From NCBI GenBank assembly GCA_050330055.1, contig JBHJOF010000271.1:1-13600 (forward strand): a stretch of 13,600 nt of DNA. The letters run 5' to 3'. Origin of the DNA: JBHJOF01 sp050330055. GTDB lineage: Bacteria; Pseudomonadota; Alphaproteobacteria; Kiloniellales; JAKSDN01. The position numbers and the translations under genes are program-made. Below the pieces are notes generated by a model. The model saw only the letters and a program-made list of their open reading frames with translations. It did not search any database and was not told the origin of the DNA. How positions within the stretch are numbered: the first letter of the stretch is position 1; each line of letters begins with the position of its first letter. Of this stretch, positions 1 through 6,469 are shown in pieces.

Positions 1-2
1 AC

Positions 3-3000
3 CGGGCGCTGCTGCAGGCCGGCAACCTGGCCCCGGTCGATGCTTTGGTCGCTGCACTCAGCGAGCGCGGGGTCAACGTCCTGCCGCTCTTCTGCAGCAG
101 CCTGAAGGACCCGGTCTCGGCCGACACCCTGCGGGCGCTCTTCGCCGAGGCGCGGCCCGGGATTGTCTTGAACGCCACCGGCTTCGCGGTCTCGAGCCCG
201 GGCGCGCCGCGCGGCGAGAGCCCTTTCGACGATTTGGATTGCCCGGTGCTGCAGGTGGTCTTCGCCGGCGGCAGCGAGGCGGCGTGGCAGGCGGGCACGC
301 AAGGCCTCTCGGCGCGCGACATCGCCATGAACGTGGCGCTGCCCGAGGTCGACGGCCGTATCCTCAGTCGCGCCGTCTCCTTCAAGTCCGAGGCGCGCTT
401 CGACGAGGCGACCCAGTGTCCGCTCGTGGCCTACAGCGCGCGGGCCGACCGCGTCGCCTTCGTGGCCGAGCTGGCCGCCAACTGGCTGAGGCTGAAGGAG
501 ACGCCGGCGGCCGAGCGGCGGGTCGCCGTGGTGCTGGCCAACTACCCGAACCGCGACGGCCGCCTGGGCAACGGCGTCGGGCTCGACACGCCGGCCGGCA
601 CGGTGGTGCTGCTGCGGGCCCTGGCCGAGGCGGGCTATGCCGTGGCCGACATCCCGGCCGACGGCAATGCCCTGGTCGAGCGCCTGCAGGCCGGCCCGAC
701 CAATGCGGCGACCGCCGGGCGAGAGGTGGCCGAGAGCCTGGCTCGGCCAGATTACGAATTTTTTTTCAGTGGTTTACCGCTCGATCTTCAGAAGAATGTT
801 TACGAACGCTGGGGCCCGCCCGAGCGCGATCCCTTTTACCTGACCGGAGAGCTCGACTGCGGCGCCTTCGCCATTCCGGCCTTCCGCTGCGGCCAGGTCA
901 TCGTCGGGCTGCAGCCGGCGCGCGGTTACAACATCGACCCCTCGAGTAGCTATCACAGCCCCGACCTGGTGCCGCCGCACGGCTATCTCGCCTTCTATGC
1001 CTGGCTGCGCGAGCAGGCGCGCGTCCAGGCCGTCGTCCACATGGGCAAGCACGGCAACCTGGAATGGCTGCCCGGCAAGGCGCTGGCGCTCTCGGCCGCC
1101 TGCTGGCCCGAGGCGGCACTGGGGCCGCTGCCGCACCTCTATCCCTTCATCGTCAACGACCCGGGCGAGGGTACCCAGGCCAAGCGCCGCGCCCAGGCGG
1201 TCATCATCGACCACCTGACCCCGCCGCTGACCCGGGCCGAGAGCTACGGCCCGCTGGCCGAGCTCGAGCTGCTGGTCGATGAGTACTACGAGGCGGCCGG
1301 CGTCGATCCGCGCCGGCTCAAGGTGCTGCGCGGCCAGATCCTGGAGCTGACCCGGCGCATCGGCCTCGACAAGGACTGCGGCATCGCCGGCGACGACGAC
1401 CCGGACGCGGCGCTCGGCAAGCTCGACAACTATCTCTGCGAGCTGAAGGAGATGCAGATCCGCGACGGCCTGCATATCTTCGGCCGCTCGCCCGAGGGCG
1501 ATCAGCTCACCGACCTCCTGGTCGCCTTGACTCGTTTGCCGCGCGGTAGCGGGAAGGAGGGGGAAGCCTCGCTGATCCGCGCGCTCGCCGCCGACCTGGA
1601 GTTGGGCGACTTCGATCCGCTCGACTGCGAGATGGGCGCGCAGTGGCAGGGACCTAAGCCCGACGCACTCCACGGATATGCAGCGCAATCGAACGAAGGC
1701 GAAGCTGCCCGTGTTTCGAGACGGCCCCCTTCGTCAGGCCTAGGGGGGCCTCCTCAACATGAGGGAGTCGAAACGGCAAATCTCCACCCTCACGCTGAGG
1801 AGGCCGCGCAGCGGCCGTCTCGAAGCGTGGGACGCGGCGCGTGGCGCACGGCGGGCGATACGGTGGAGCGGCTCGAGCTGCTGGCGCGTGACCTCGTTGC
1901 CGGCACGCGCAAGGCCGACAAATCATGGACGCGCGCGCGCGCCGTGCTGGACTGCATCGAAACCTCGTTGCGCCCGGCCGTCGCCGCCTGCGGCCAAGCC
2001 GAGATCGCCGGCGCGCTGGCCGGGCTCGACGGCCGTTTCGTCGAACCGGGACCGTCGGGGGCGCCGACGCGCGGCCGGCCCGACGTGCTGCCGACGGGGC
2101 GCAACTTCTACTCGGTCGACAGCCGCACCGTGCCGACGCCGGCCGCCTGGCAGCTCGGCTGGAAGTCGGCGGGCCTCTTGATCGAGCGCTATCGGCAGGA
2201 GCAGGGCGCCTGGCCGCGCCGCCTGGCGATCTCGGCCTGGGGCACCTCCAACATGCGTACCGGCGGCGACGACATCGCCCAGGCCCTCGCCCTGATGGGC
2301 GTGCAGCCGACCTGGGAGGTGGCCTCGCGCCGCGTTACCGGTTTCGAGGTGCTGCCGCTCTCCGTACTCGACCGGCCGCGCGTCGACGTGACGCTGCGCA
2401 TCTCCGGCTTCTTCCGCGACGCCTTCCCGGCGCAGATCGACCTCTTCGATTCCGCGGTGCGCGCGGTGGCCGCCCTCGACGAGCCCGAGGCCGACAACCC
2501 GCTGGCCGCCCGCGTGCGCGCCGAGCAGGCGGCGCTCGAAGCGAAAGGCGTCGAGGCCAAAGAGGCGGCGCGGCGCGCCGGCTACCGCGTCTTCGGCTCC
2601 AAGCCAGGCGCCTATGGCGCCGGCCTGCAGGCGCTCATCGACGAGCGCGGCTGGGAGAGCGAGGCCGACCTGGCGCGCGCCTATGTCGCCTGGGGCGGCT
2701 ATGCCTATGGGTCGGGCGCGGCGGGCACGGCCGAGCACGGGCTCTTCGAGACGCGGCTCGCCGGCATCGAGGCCGTGGTGCAGAACCAGGACAACCGCGA
2801 GCACGACCTGCTCGATTCCGACGACTACTACCAGTTCGAGGGCGGCCTGGCGGTTGCCGTGCGCACGCTGTCGGACGGCAACGCGCCGCGCGTCTACCAC
2901 AACGATCATTCGCGCCCCGAGAGCCCCAAGGTGCGTAGCCTGGAGGAGGAGATCGCCCGTGTGGTGCGCGCCCGCGTGGTCAATCCCAAGTGGATCGCCG

Positions 3001-3317
3001 GCGTCATGCGGCACGGCTACAAGGGCGCCTTCGAGATGGCGGCCACGGTCGACTACCTCTTCGCCTTCGCCGCCACCGCCCGCGCGGTCGCCGACCACCA
3101 CTTCGACGCGGTCTACGAGGCCTATCTGGAAGACGCGACGGTGCGCGATTTCCTCAGCGCCAACAATCCCGCGGCGCTCAGGGAGATGGCGGCGCGCCTC
3201 CTGGAAGCCCAGGACCGCGGCCTCTGGCGCCCGCGCTCTAATTCGGCGCACGCGCGGCTGGGTGCGCTGGCGAGCGGCTCGCGCGATGGCGTGCAAGTGC
3301 GTGGCGTGGCGGAGTAG
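3..3317 (+). CDS. cobN: Cobaltochelatase large subunit CobN, 5'-truncated by the window edge
   Basis: CobN is the large subunit of the ATP-dependent CobNST chelatase, which inserts cobalt into hydrogenobyrinate a,c-diamide in the cytoplasm (aerobic B12 pathway). The frame is open from base 3, and its first visible residues (RALLQAGNLAPVDAL) already look like internal CobN sequence, so the TTG at 45 is not the start. About 1,104 codons are visible; the family is usually about 1,250 residues or more, so an N-terminal part lies upstream. Recognisable CobN blocks, in order: HMGKHGNLEWLPGKALALS (near 1039), GEGTQAKRRAQAVIIDHL (near 1165), GRNFYSVDSRTVPTPAAW (near 2098), AWGTSNMRTGGDDIAQAL (near 2238), RISGFFRDAFPAQIDLFD (near 2397) and NQDNREHDLLDSDDYY (near 2782). 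Oddities: about 55 residues encoded near 1669-1838 match a palindromic repeat pair rather than CobN, and an AT-rich patch with eight T's lies near 750-810. Both stay in frame. CobS and CobT are not in the window. The family call is secure. Confidence 0.96.
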   Translation, partial: RALLQAGNLAPVDALVAALSERGVNVLPLFCSSLKDPVSADTLRALFAEARPGIVLNATGFAVSSPGAPRGESPFDDLDCPVLQVVFAGGSEAAWQAGTQGLSARDIAMNVALPEVDGRILSRAVSFKSEARFDEATQCPLVAYSARADRVAFVAELAANWLRLKETPAAERRVAVVLANYPNRDGRLGNGVGLDTPAGTVVLLRALAEAGYAVADIPADGNALVERLQAGPTNAATAGREVAESLARPDYEFFFSGLPLDLQKNVYERWGPPERDPFYLTGELDCGAFAIPAFRCGQVIVGLQPARGYNIDPSSSYHSPDLVPPHGYLAFYAWLREQARVQAVVHMGKHGNLEWLPGKALALSAACWPEAALGPLPHLYPFIVNDPGEGTQAKRRAQAVIIDHLTPPLTRAESYGPLAELELLVDEYYEAAGVDPRRLKVLRGQILELTRRIGLDKDCGIAGDDDPDAALGKLDNYLCELKEMQIRDGLHIFGRSPEGDQLTDLLVALTRLPRGSGKEGEASLIRALAADLELGDFDPLDCEMGAQWQGPKPDALHGYAAQSNEGEAARVSRRPPSSGLGGPPQHEGVETANLHPHAEEAAQRPSRSVGRGAWRTAGDTVERLELLARDLVAGTRKADKSWTRARAVLDCIETSLRPAVAACGQAEIAGALAGLDGRFVEPGPSGAPTRGRPDVLPTGRNFYSVDSRTVPTPAAWQLGWKSAGLLIERYRQEQGAWPRRLAISAWGTSNMRTGGDDIAQALALMGVQPTWEVASRRVTGFEVLPLSVLDRPRVDVTLRISGFFRDAFPAQIDLFDSAVRAVAALDEPEADNPLAARVRAEQAALEAKGVEAKEAARRAGYRVFGSKPGAYGAGLQALIDERGWESEADLARAYVAWGGYAYGSGAAGTAEHGLFETRLAGIEAVVQNQDNREHDLLDSDDYYQFEGGLAVAVRTLSDGNAPRVYHNDHSRPESPKVRSLEEEIARVVRARVVNPKWIAGVMRHGYKGAFEMAATVDYLFAFAATARAVADHHFDAVYEAYLEDATVRDFLSANNPAALREMAARLLEAQDRGLWRPRSNSAHARLGALASGSRDGVQVRGVAE
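1708..1764 (-). repeat. Palindromic repeat copy D1 inside cobN
   Basis: Read on the minus strand, this starts with CCTCATGTTGAGG (1764-1752), continues into a hairpin whose 7-bp arms are 1723-1729 and 1744-1750, and ends in CCGTCTCGAAACACGGG. That is the same order (CCTCAT-CTGAGG box, variable stem, CGTCTCGAA box) seen in copies at 1788, 5751, 5780 and 9043. It points away from D2, forming a head-to-head pair within the cobN reading frame. Confidence 0.75.
1788..1831 (+). repeat. Palindromic repeat copy D2 inside cobN
   Basis: The copy starts with CCTCACGCTGAGG (1788-1800), then a perfect hairpin GGCCGC-GCA-GCGGCC (1802-1816), then CGTCTCGAAGCGTGGG. It shares this order with the intergenic copies near 5780 and 9043. 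It lies 23 bases from D1 in the opposite orientation. The cobN frame reads through it, and recognisable CobN sequence (WRTAGDTVERLELLA) resumes just after it, near 1843. Confidence 0.78.
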
Positions 3318-3329
3318 GTGAGGCCAACA

Positions 3330-3429
3330 AAAGGTATTTGACACAGATGAACACAGATGAACACAAACCAGAAACAACCCTATTTTGTTGTTTGTGTTCA
3401 TCTGTGTTCATCTGTGTCAATTCACCTTT
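3330..3429. repeat. Large palindromic element P1 (31-bp perfect arms) between cobN and cobO
   Basis: Bases 3338-3368 and 3390-3420 are perfect reverse complements, 31 bp each, around a 21-base loop (3369-3389). After a small internal loop the stem gains 6 bp more, 3330-3335 with 3424-3429. Each arm holds a tandem decamer (ACAGATGAAC type). It begins 12 bases after the cobN stop and ends 52 bases before the cobO ATG. As RNA it would form a very stable hairpin and might reduce cobN-to-cobO transcription. No U-run follows, so a classical terminator is not supported. A second copy (P2, 7712-7820) lies in the opposite orientation and shares loop sequence. Confidence 0.9.
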
Positions 3430-3481
3430 GGTTTCGTGATCAGCGTACGAACCTGTGACGCAAGGTCTCCAGAGAGGTGAC

Positions 3482-4123
3482 ATGAGTGACAACGCGCTAA
3501 CCGAAGACGAGATCAACGCGCGGGCCAACGAGAAGGCTAAGAAGCGCAAGGCGGCGCGCGACAAGATGCTGGCGACTAAGACCAAGGAGAAGGGCCTCCT
3601 GATCGTCCACACCGGCAAGGGCAAGGGCAAGTCGACGGCTGCCTTCGGCCTGGTGTTCCGCGCGCTCGGCAACGGCATGCGGGTCGGCGTGGTGCAGTTC
3701 GTCAAGGGCAAGTGGCAGACCGGCGAGCGCGTGGTGCTGGAGCGCTTCCCCGATCAGGTCACCATCAAGGCCATGGGCGAGGGCTTCACCTGGGACACCC
3801 AGGACCGCGCCCGCGACATCGCTGCCGCCAAGGCCGCCTGGGACTTCTCGAAGGTCATGATAGAGGCCTGCCGTGGCCCCGATCCCAGGTACGACATGAT
3901 CCTGCTCGACGAGCTCAACATCGTGCTGCGCTACGACTACCTGCCGCTCGACGAGGTGGTCGCGGTGCTGAAGAGCCGGCCCAAGGACCTGCACGTCATC
4001 GTCACCGGCCGCAACGCCAAACAGCCGCTGATCGAGGCCGCCGACCTGGTGACCGAGATGACCCTGGTCAAGCACCCCTTCCGCGAGCAGGGCGTCAAGG
4101 CGCAGAAGGGCGTGGAGTTTTAG
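3482..4123 (+). CDS. cobO: Corrinoid adenosyltransferase CobO (BtuR/CobA type)
   Basis: This enzyme transfers the 5'-deoxyadenosyl group of ATP to cob(I)alamin or cob(I)yrinic acid a,c-diamide, the step after cobalt insertion. The 213-residue product has the family P-loop GKGKGKST (residues 45-52), followed by TAAFGLVFRALG, then VVQFVKGKW (70-78) and a Walker B-like YDMILLDELN (137-146). The basic N-terminal region, rich in Lys, Arg and Glu, is usual for proteobacterial CobO. The ATG at 3482 is preferred over the in-frame GTG at 3455 because AGAGAGG (3471-3477) sits 4 bases before it. cobN lies upstream in the same direction, separated by palindrome P1. The TAG stop is followed immediately, in the same frame, by the GIY-YIG ORF. 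Functional residues appear intact. Confidence 0.96.
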   Translation: MSDNALTEDEINARANEKAKKRKAARDKMLATKTKEKGLLIVHTGKGKGKSTAAFGLVFRALGNGMRVGVVQFVKGKWQTGERVVLERFPDQVTIKAMGEGFTWDTQDRARDIAAAKAAWDFSKVMIEACRGPDPRYDMILLDELNIVLRYDYLPLDEVVAVLKSRPKDLHVIVTGRNAKQPLIEAADLVTEMTLVKHPFREQGVKAQKGVEF

Positions 4124-4126
4124 GAG

Positions 4127-4525
4127 GTGCGTTCCCGAAGCAGACCGGAAACGTTGCGGTTGATCTGCCGCTGCAGCGAATACCTTCCGCTAGAAAGACT
4201 CTCGGACGTGCCAATAGGGACTCCAGGAATATACGTTCTTTACAAGCATAGGTCCCGTGCCAATCGCTACGACGTCGTTTACGTAGGCATGTCCGAAAGG
4301 TCCGTAAGGCGCCGCTTAATTGCGCACGCGAGAAAGAAGGCGGACTTGTGGACCCACTTCTCCGTGTTTCAGGTCTGGCCCAATATCACCCCAGCTGAAA
4401 TAAGAGAGTTGGAAGGTTTATTACGTCATATTTTCGCGAGAGATTCGCGAGCGAACAGATTGGCTCAGCAGAAAACCTACAGAAAGCTTAGGCGTCTCCG
4501 CAGCGACTTAGAAACCTGGGACTGA
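4127..4525 (+). CDS. GIY-YIG nuclease-family protein, stand-alone small domain
   Basis: The 132-residue product matches the compact GIY-YIG fold: GIYVLY (residues 34-39) for the first strand, VVYVGMS (50-56) for the YIG strand, basic helix RRRLIAHARK (61-70), likely metal-binding Glu96 in ELEGLLRHIF, and Asn110 in RANRL. No extra DNA-binding domain is visible, so the target and role cannot be read from the sequence. Codons such as AGA, AGG, ATA, TTA and CTA are much commoner here than in neighbouring genes, which suggests recent acquisition. The start is uncertain. The GTG at 4127 overlaps AGGAGG (4122-4127), so that motif cannot serve it; in-frame TTG codons at 4154 and 4160 and a GTG at 4208 are alternatives. 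The frame is continuous with cobO except for cobO's own TAG, so coupling or readthrough are formal possibilities. Confidence 0.78.
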   Translation: MRSRSRPETLRLICRCSEYLPLERLSDVPIGTPGIYVLYKHRSRANRYDVVYVGMSERSVRRRLIAHARKKADLWTHFSVFQVWPNITPAEIRELEGLLRHIFARDSRANRLAQQKTYRKLRRLRSDLETWD

Positions 4526-4615
4526 ACTATACCAAGTCGCGCACACCGCGTTCGCCTCGGAGTCATGGCGGGGCACTGCGCCTAAGGGGGTCCGTCTGGG
4601 CCGTGTCTGTGCCGG

Positions 4616-5038
4616 CTACTGCCCTGCGCTCTCGGCCTCGAGGTAGGCGATGATCTTGGCGCGCTCCTCGGAGGAGGCGATGCCGGAATAGGGCTTCATG
4701 TTGTTGCCGGGGACTACGGCATCGGGATCGGCGATGAAGCGGTCGAGAGTCTCCGTGTCCCAGACGATGTCGGCATTGGCCATCGAGGACGAATAGCCGA
4801 ATCCGGGCTTGGAACCGGCCTCGCTGCCGATGATGTCATGCAGGCTCGGGCCGAGCCGGTGGTCGTCTTCATTGGTCACGTGGCAGGTGCGGCAGTGATT
4901 GTTGAAAGCGAGCATCTGCTCCTCGGACGTCGAACCGTCCTGGCCGATGGCGGGGCCGCCAAGGAACAGGATTGCGGCAGCGGAAGAAAGCGCGGCCGAC
5001 ACGACGGCATGGCGCCTAAGCCTATTGAAGTAAGACAT
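4616..5038 (-). CDS. Periplasmic class I cytochrome c
   Basis: This is a small soluble electron-transfer haem protein of 140 residues. The haem c attachment motif is CRTCH (residues 49-53) and the likely axial Met is in NNMKPYSG (Met114), followed by the C-terminal helix SEERAKIIAYLEAE usual for cytochrome c2/c550-like proteins. A Sec signal peptide is clear: basic MSYFNRLRRH, a hydrophobic run to about residue 28, and probable cleavage near AIG-QDG (residues 32-33). The ATG at 5038 is chosen because GGAGG lies 6 bases before it on the minus strand; the frame extends 18 codons further upstream without such support. The gene stands alone. It converges on the GIY-YIG gene across 90 bases with no visible terminator, and diverges from the lipoprotein gene. 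Its redox partner cannot be inferred. Confidence 0.9.
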   Translation of the reverse strand: MSYFNRLRRHAVVSAALSSAAAILFLGGPAIGQDGSTSEEQMLAFNNHCRTCHVTNEDDHRLGPSLHDIIGSEAGSKPGFGYSSSMANADIVWDTETLDRFIADPDAVVPGNNMKPYSGIASSEERAKIIAYLEAESAGQ

Positions 5039-5200
5039 TGCGGGCCTCCAGGGATACGCACGCAACGCTTCGCGGTCCCGAATGTTCCGCACGACCTGTC
5101 GACGCTGCGCGCGGGCCCGTCAGCGATTCCCTGTAGCCAAAGCCGAGGAAAGGTTGCATGATCTGCTTTGGGGGCGGCTCGCGAATACCTGAGGGCTTGG

Positions 5201-5227
5201 CCCTTTCCTTGAAAAAATGGCAAAGGG
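5201..5227 (+). promoter_or_regulatory. Possible hairpin covering the ribosome binding site of the lipoprotein gene
   Basis: CCCTTTCC (5201-5208) can pair with GG (5219-5220) plus AAAGGG (5222-5227), with one bulged C. The loop is the AT-rich 5209-5218. The downstream arm is the best Shine-Dalgarno candidate for the ATG at 5235, so folding would hide it. The stem is short, and whether the transcript begins upstream of it is unknown. Confidence 0.3.
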
Positions 5228-5234
5228 TCGAGAT

Positions 5235-5612
5235 ATGCACAAAAGAGCACTGTGGATTTCGAGTGTATTACTTGGCGGTGTCGTGGGCTTGTCGGCCTGC
5301 GGGCCATCGGAGACCGAAGTGGCCGCGGTCGAGACCTGCGAGAAGATCGCGCGCGCCGTGCTGCACGATCCGGAGACCTTCCAGATCACCGAGACCAAGA
5401 TCGACGAGACCAGCGAGGGTGTCGAGGTCGTGGTCGAGATCGACTATGCGGGGGCGGCAGGCAGCGGCCACGTCACCGACAAGTGCTGGTTCGCCGGCTA
5501 CGGCGACGAGAAGCCGCTGACGCGCTTCTCGACCCGCAGCGACCCCAACGGCGACTACGTCAATCTGCCCGACGCGGAGCTGCAGGCGCTGTTGAAGCAG
5601 ATGCAGGGCTAG
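5235..5612 (+). CDS. Small putative lipoprotein of unknown function
   Basis: I do not recognise a named family. The 125-residue product starts MHKRALWISSVLLGGVVG and has a lipobox LSAC (residues 19-22), so it is predicted to be processed by signal peptidase II and anchored through Cys22. The mature part has a helix-like segment (TCEKIARAVLHDPETFQI), then acidic alternating strands (VEVVVEIDY), a glycine-rich turn and a second Cys in TDKCWFAGYG, and ends in a short helix. The two later Cys (in TCEK and DKCW) could form a disulfide. The layout recalls small secreted domains with an 'LKDPxSF'-like helix, but I cannot assign one. The start at 5235 is favoured over 5217 because AAAGGG (5222-5227) precedes it and the signal peptide begins there. 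The gene is divergent from the cytochrome c gene, with about 200 bases between starts. Confidence 0.8.
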   Translation: MHKRALWISSVLLGGVVGLSACGPSETEVAAVETCEKIARAVLHDPETFQITETKIDETSEGVEVVVEIDYAGAAGSGHVTDKCWFAGYGDEKPLTRFSTRSDPNGDYVNLPDAELQALLKQMQG

Positions 5613-5751
5613 TACCAGACTCCGATACTCATGACCGAACCGCCCATGCTTGGCGGCCCCCCTGGTCCATTGGGGCCGCCTGCTTCGCGCGCGAGACGCC
5701 GCTTGCGGGCGGAGGCCCGCTCCTGCGGACTCGCGGCTCCTCAGCATGAGG
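5611..5751 (-). repeat. Composite palindromic repeat A (inverted copy of B)
   Basis: On the minus strand it opens with CCTCATGCTGAGGAGC (5751-5736), passes through a GC-rich variable stem and CGTCTCG, then enters about 90 bases (5700-5611) that match 9082-9169 closely; the first 39 bases are identical. It contains a 9-bp perfect hairpin, GGCGGCCCC (5652-5660) with GGGGCCGCC (5672-5680). It begins at the stop codon of the lipoprotein gene and lies between two convergent genes, so the hairpin could act as a bidirectional transcription barrier. Confidence 0.85.
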
Positions 5752-5779
5752 TGGTAGGATGTTGATATAGAACGCCCTT

Positions 5780-5847
5780 CCTCATCCTGAGGAGCGTTCG
5801 AAGAACGCGTCTCGAAGGATGGGCCATGAGTCTCTGGATTCGAGACG
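5780..5847 (+). repeat. Palindromic repeat C, head-to-head with A
   Basis: The copy opens with CCTCATCCTGAGG (5780-5792), has a small hairpin GCGTT-CGAAG-AACGC (5794-5808), then CGTCTCGAAGGATGGG. CGTCTCGAA (5808-5816) is repeated inverted as TTCGAGACG (5839-5847). It is 28 bases from A in the opposite orientation, the same geometry as D1/D2 inside cobN. It is part of the lipoprotein/VOC convergent junction (5613-5886), where I see no other gene. Confidence 0.8.
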
Positions 5848-5886
5848 GCGTATAAGCCTGGCTGCGGCAGGCTGCCGGACCGCGCC

Positions 5887-6339
5887 TCACCCCGGCGCCA
5901 TGCCCTTCTCGGTCAGCTCCTTGATCGCTTTCTCGTTCTTCGACAAGTGCGCCAGGCCCATGCCGCGCAGCACGTGAGGCGCCTTGGTGAACTGGATGTT
6001 GTCGTAGCCGACGATCTCGATGCGGTTGCCCCAGGGGTCGCAGAAATCGAGGAAGCGACCCGGCAGCGGCTCGATCCCGGCGTCGGCCAGCGCCCGGCGC
6101 ACCGCCTCCTTGTCGTCGACCACCAGCCCGAAGTGACGGCCGTCGTCGGCCGGCTGGCTGCGGCCCTTCTGCAGCGCCAGGAACTGGTCGCCCAGGTCAA
6201 TGAAGGCCGAGTCCGCGTTGCGGCCGCGCAGCTCGAAATCGAACAGGCGTCCATAGAACGCCAGGGCCTGGTCGATGTCGCCGACCTCGAGCGCCACGTG
6301 GTTGAAACCCACGGCGCGCGCTTTCTTGCGTTCAGGCAT
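5887..6339 (-). CDS. VOC (glyoxalase/bleomycin-resistance fold) family protein
   Basis: This 150-residue vicinal-oxygen-chelate protein has two beta-alpha-beta-beta-beta modules. The expected metal ligands are visible: His14 in FNHVALEV, His69 in RHFGLVVDD and Glu108 in NRIEIVGYD, a plausible H-H-E site for a divalent metal. DPWGNRIEI is the usual VOC hairpin. The substrate is not determinable; glyoxalase-like, dioxygenase-like and antibiotic-modifying members share these features. A C-terminal tail of about 35 residues (FTKAPHVLRGMG onward) follows the fold. The ATG at 6339 is chosen because AGGGAGAG lies just upstream on the minus strand and the fold begins about 10 residues later; the frame runs further upstream without support. 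It is divergent from the cyclase gene at 6470, with 130 bases between starts in which I see no clear promoter or operator. Confidence 0.87.
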   Translation of the reverse strand: MPERKKARAVGFNHVALEVGDIDQALAFYGRLFDFELRGRNADSAFIDLGDQFLALQKGRSQPADDGRHFGLVVDDKEAVRRALADAGIEPLPGRFLDFCDPWGNRIEIVGYDNIQFTKAPHVLRGMGLAHLSKNEKAIKELTEKGMAPG

Positions 6340-6469
6340 AGGGCTCTCCCTTGGATTGTCCGACGCCTTATTTGGGCATTGCCGCCAGGAAACGCCAGCA
6401 GCGAGAGGTCCCATGCTTGCCCCTTGTACAGCCCCTTGCACGACTGGGCCGCGCGCCATAGAAGGCGGC

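Noticed and set aside
1923..3401. Long minus-strand open frame (492 codons) opposite cobN
   Set aside because: It is antisense to strongly conserved CobN sequence, has Arg/Ala/Gly-rich composition typical of GC-rich shadow frames, and its start lies in palindrome P1.
3338..3420. CRISPR-like or tandem-repeat array from the repeated ACAGATGAAC decamers
   Set aside because: There are only two tandem copies per arm, no spacers and perfect arm symmetry, so it is one palindrome.
3330..3429. Rho-independent terminator after cobN
   Set aside because: The stem is far longer than usual terminators and no U-run follows; a second copy with a shared loop shows it is a repeat element. Terminator-like activity is still possible.
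3455..3481. GTG start for cobO nine codons upstream
   Set aside because: The ATG at 3482 has AGAGAGG at suitable spacing, while the GTG has no good ribosome binding site.
6275..6469. N-terminal extension of the first cyclase
   Set aside because: The extension is antisense to the start of the VOC gene and not domain-like; the ATG at 6470 has a ribosome binding site.
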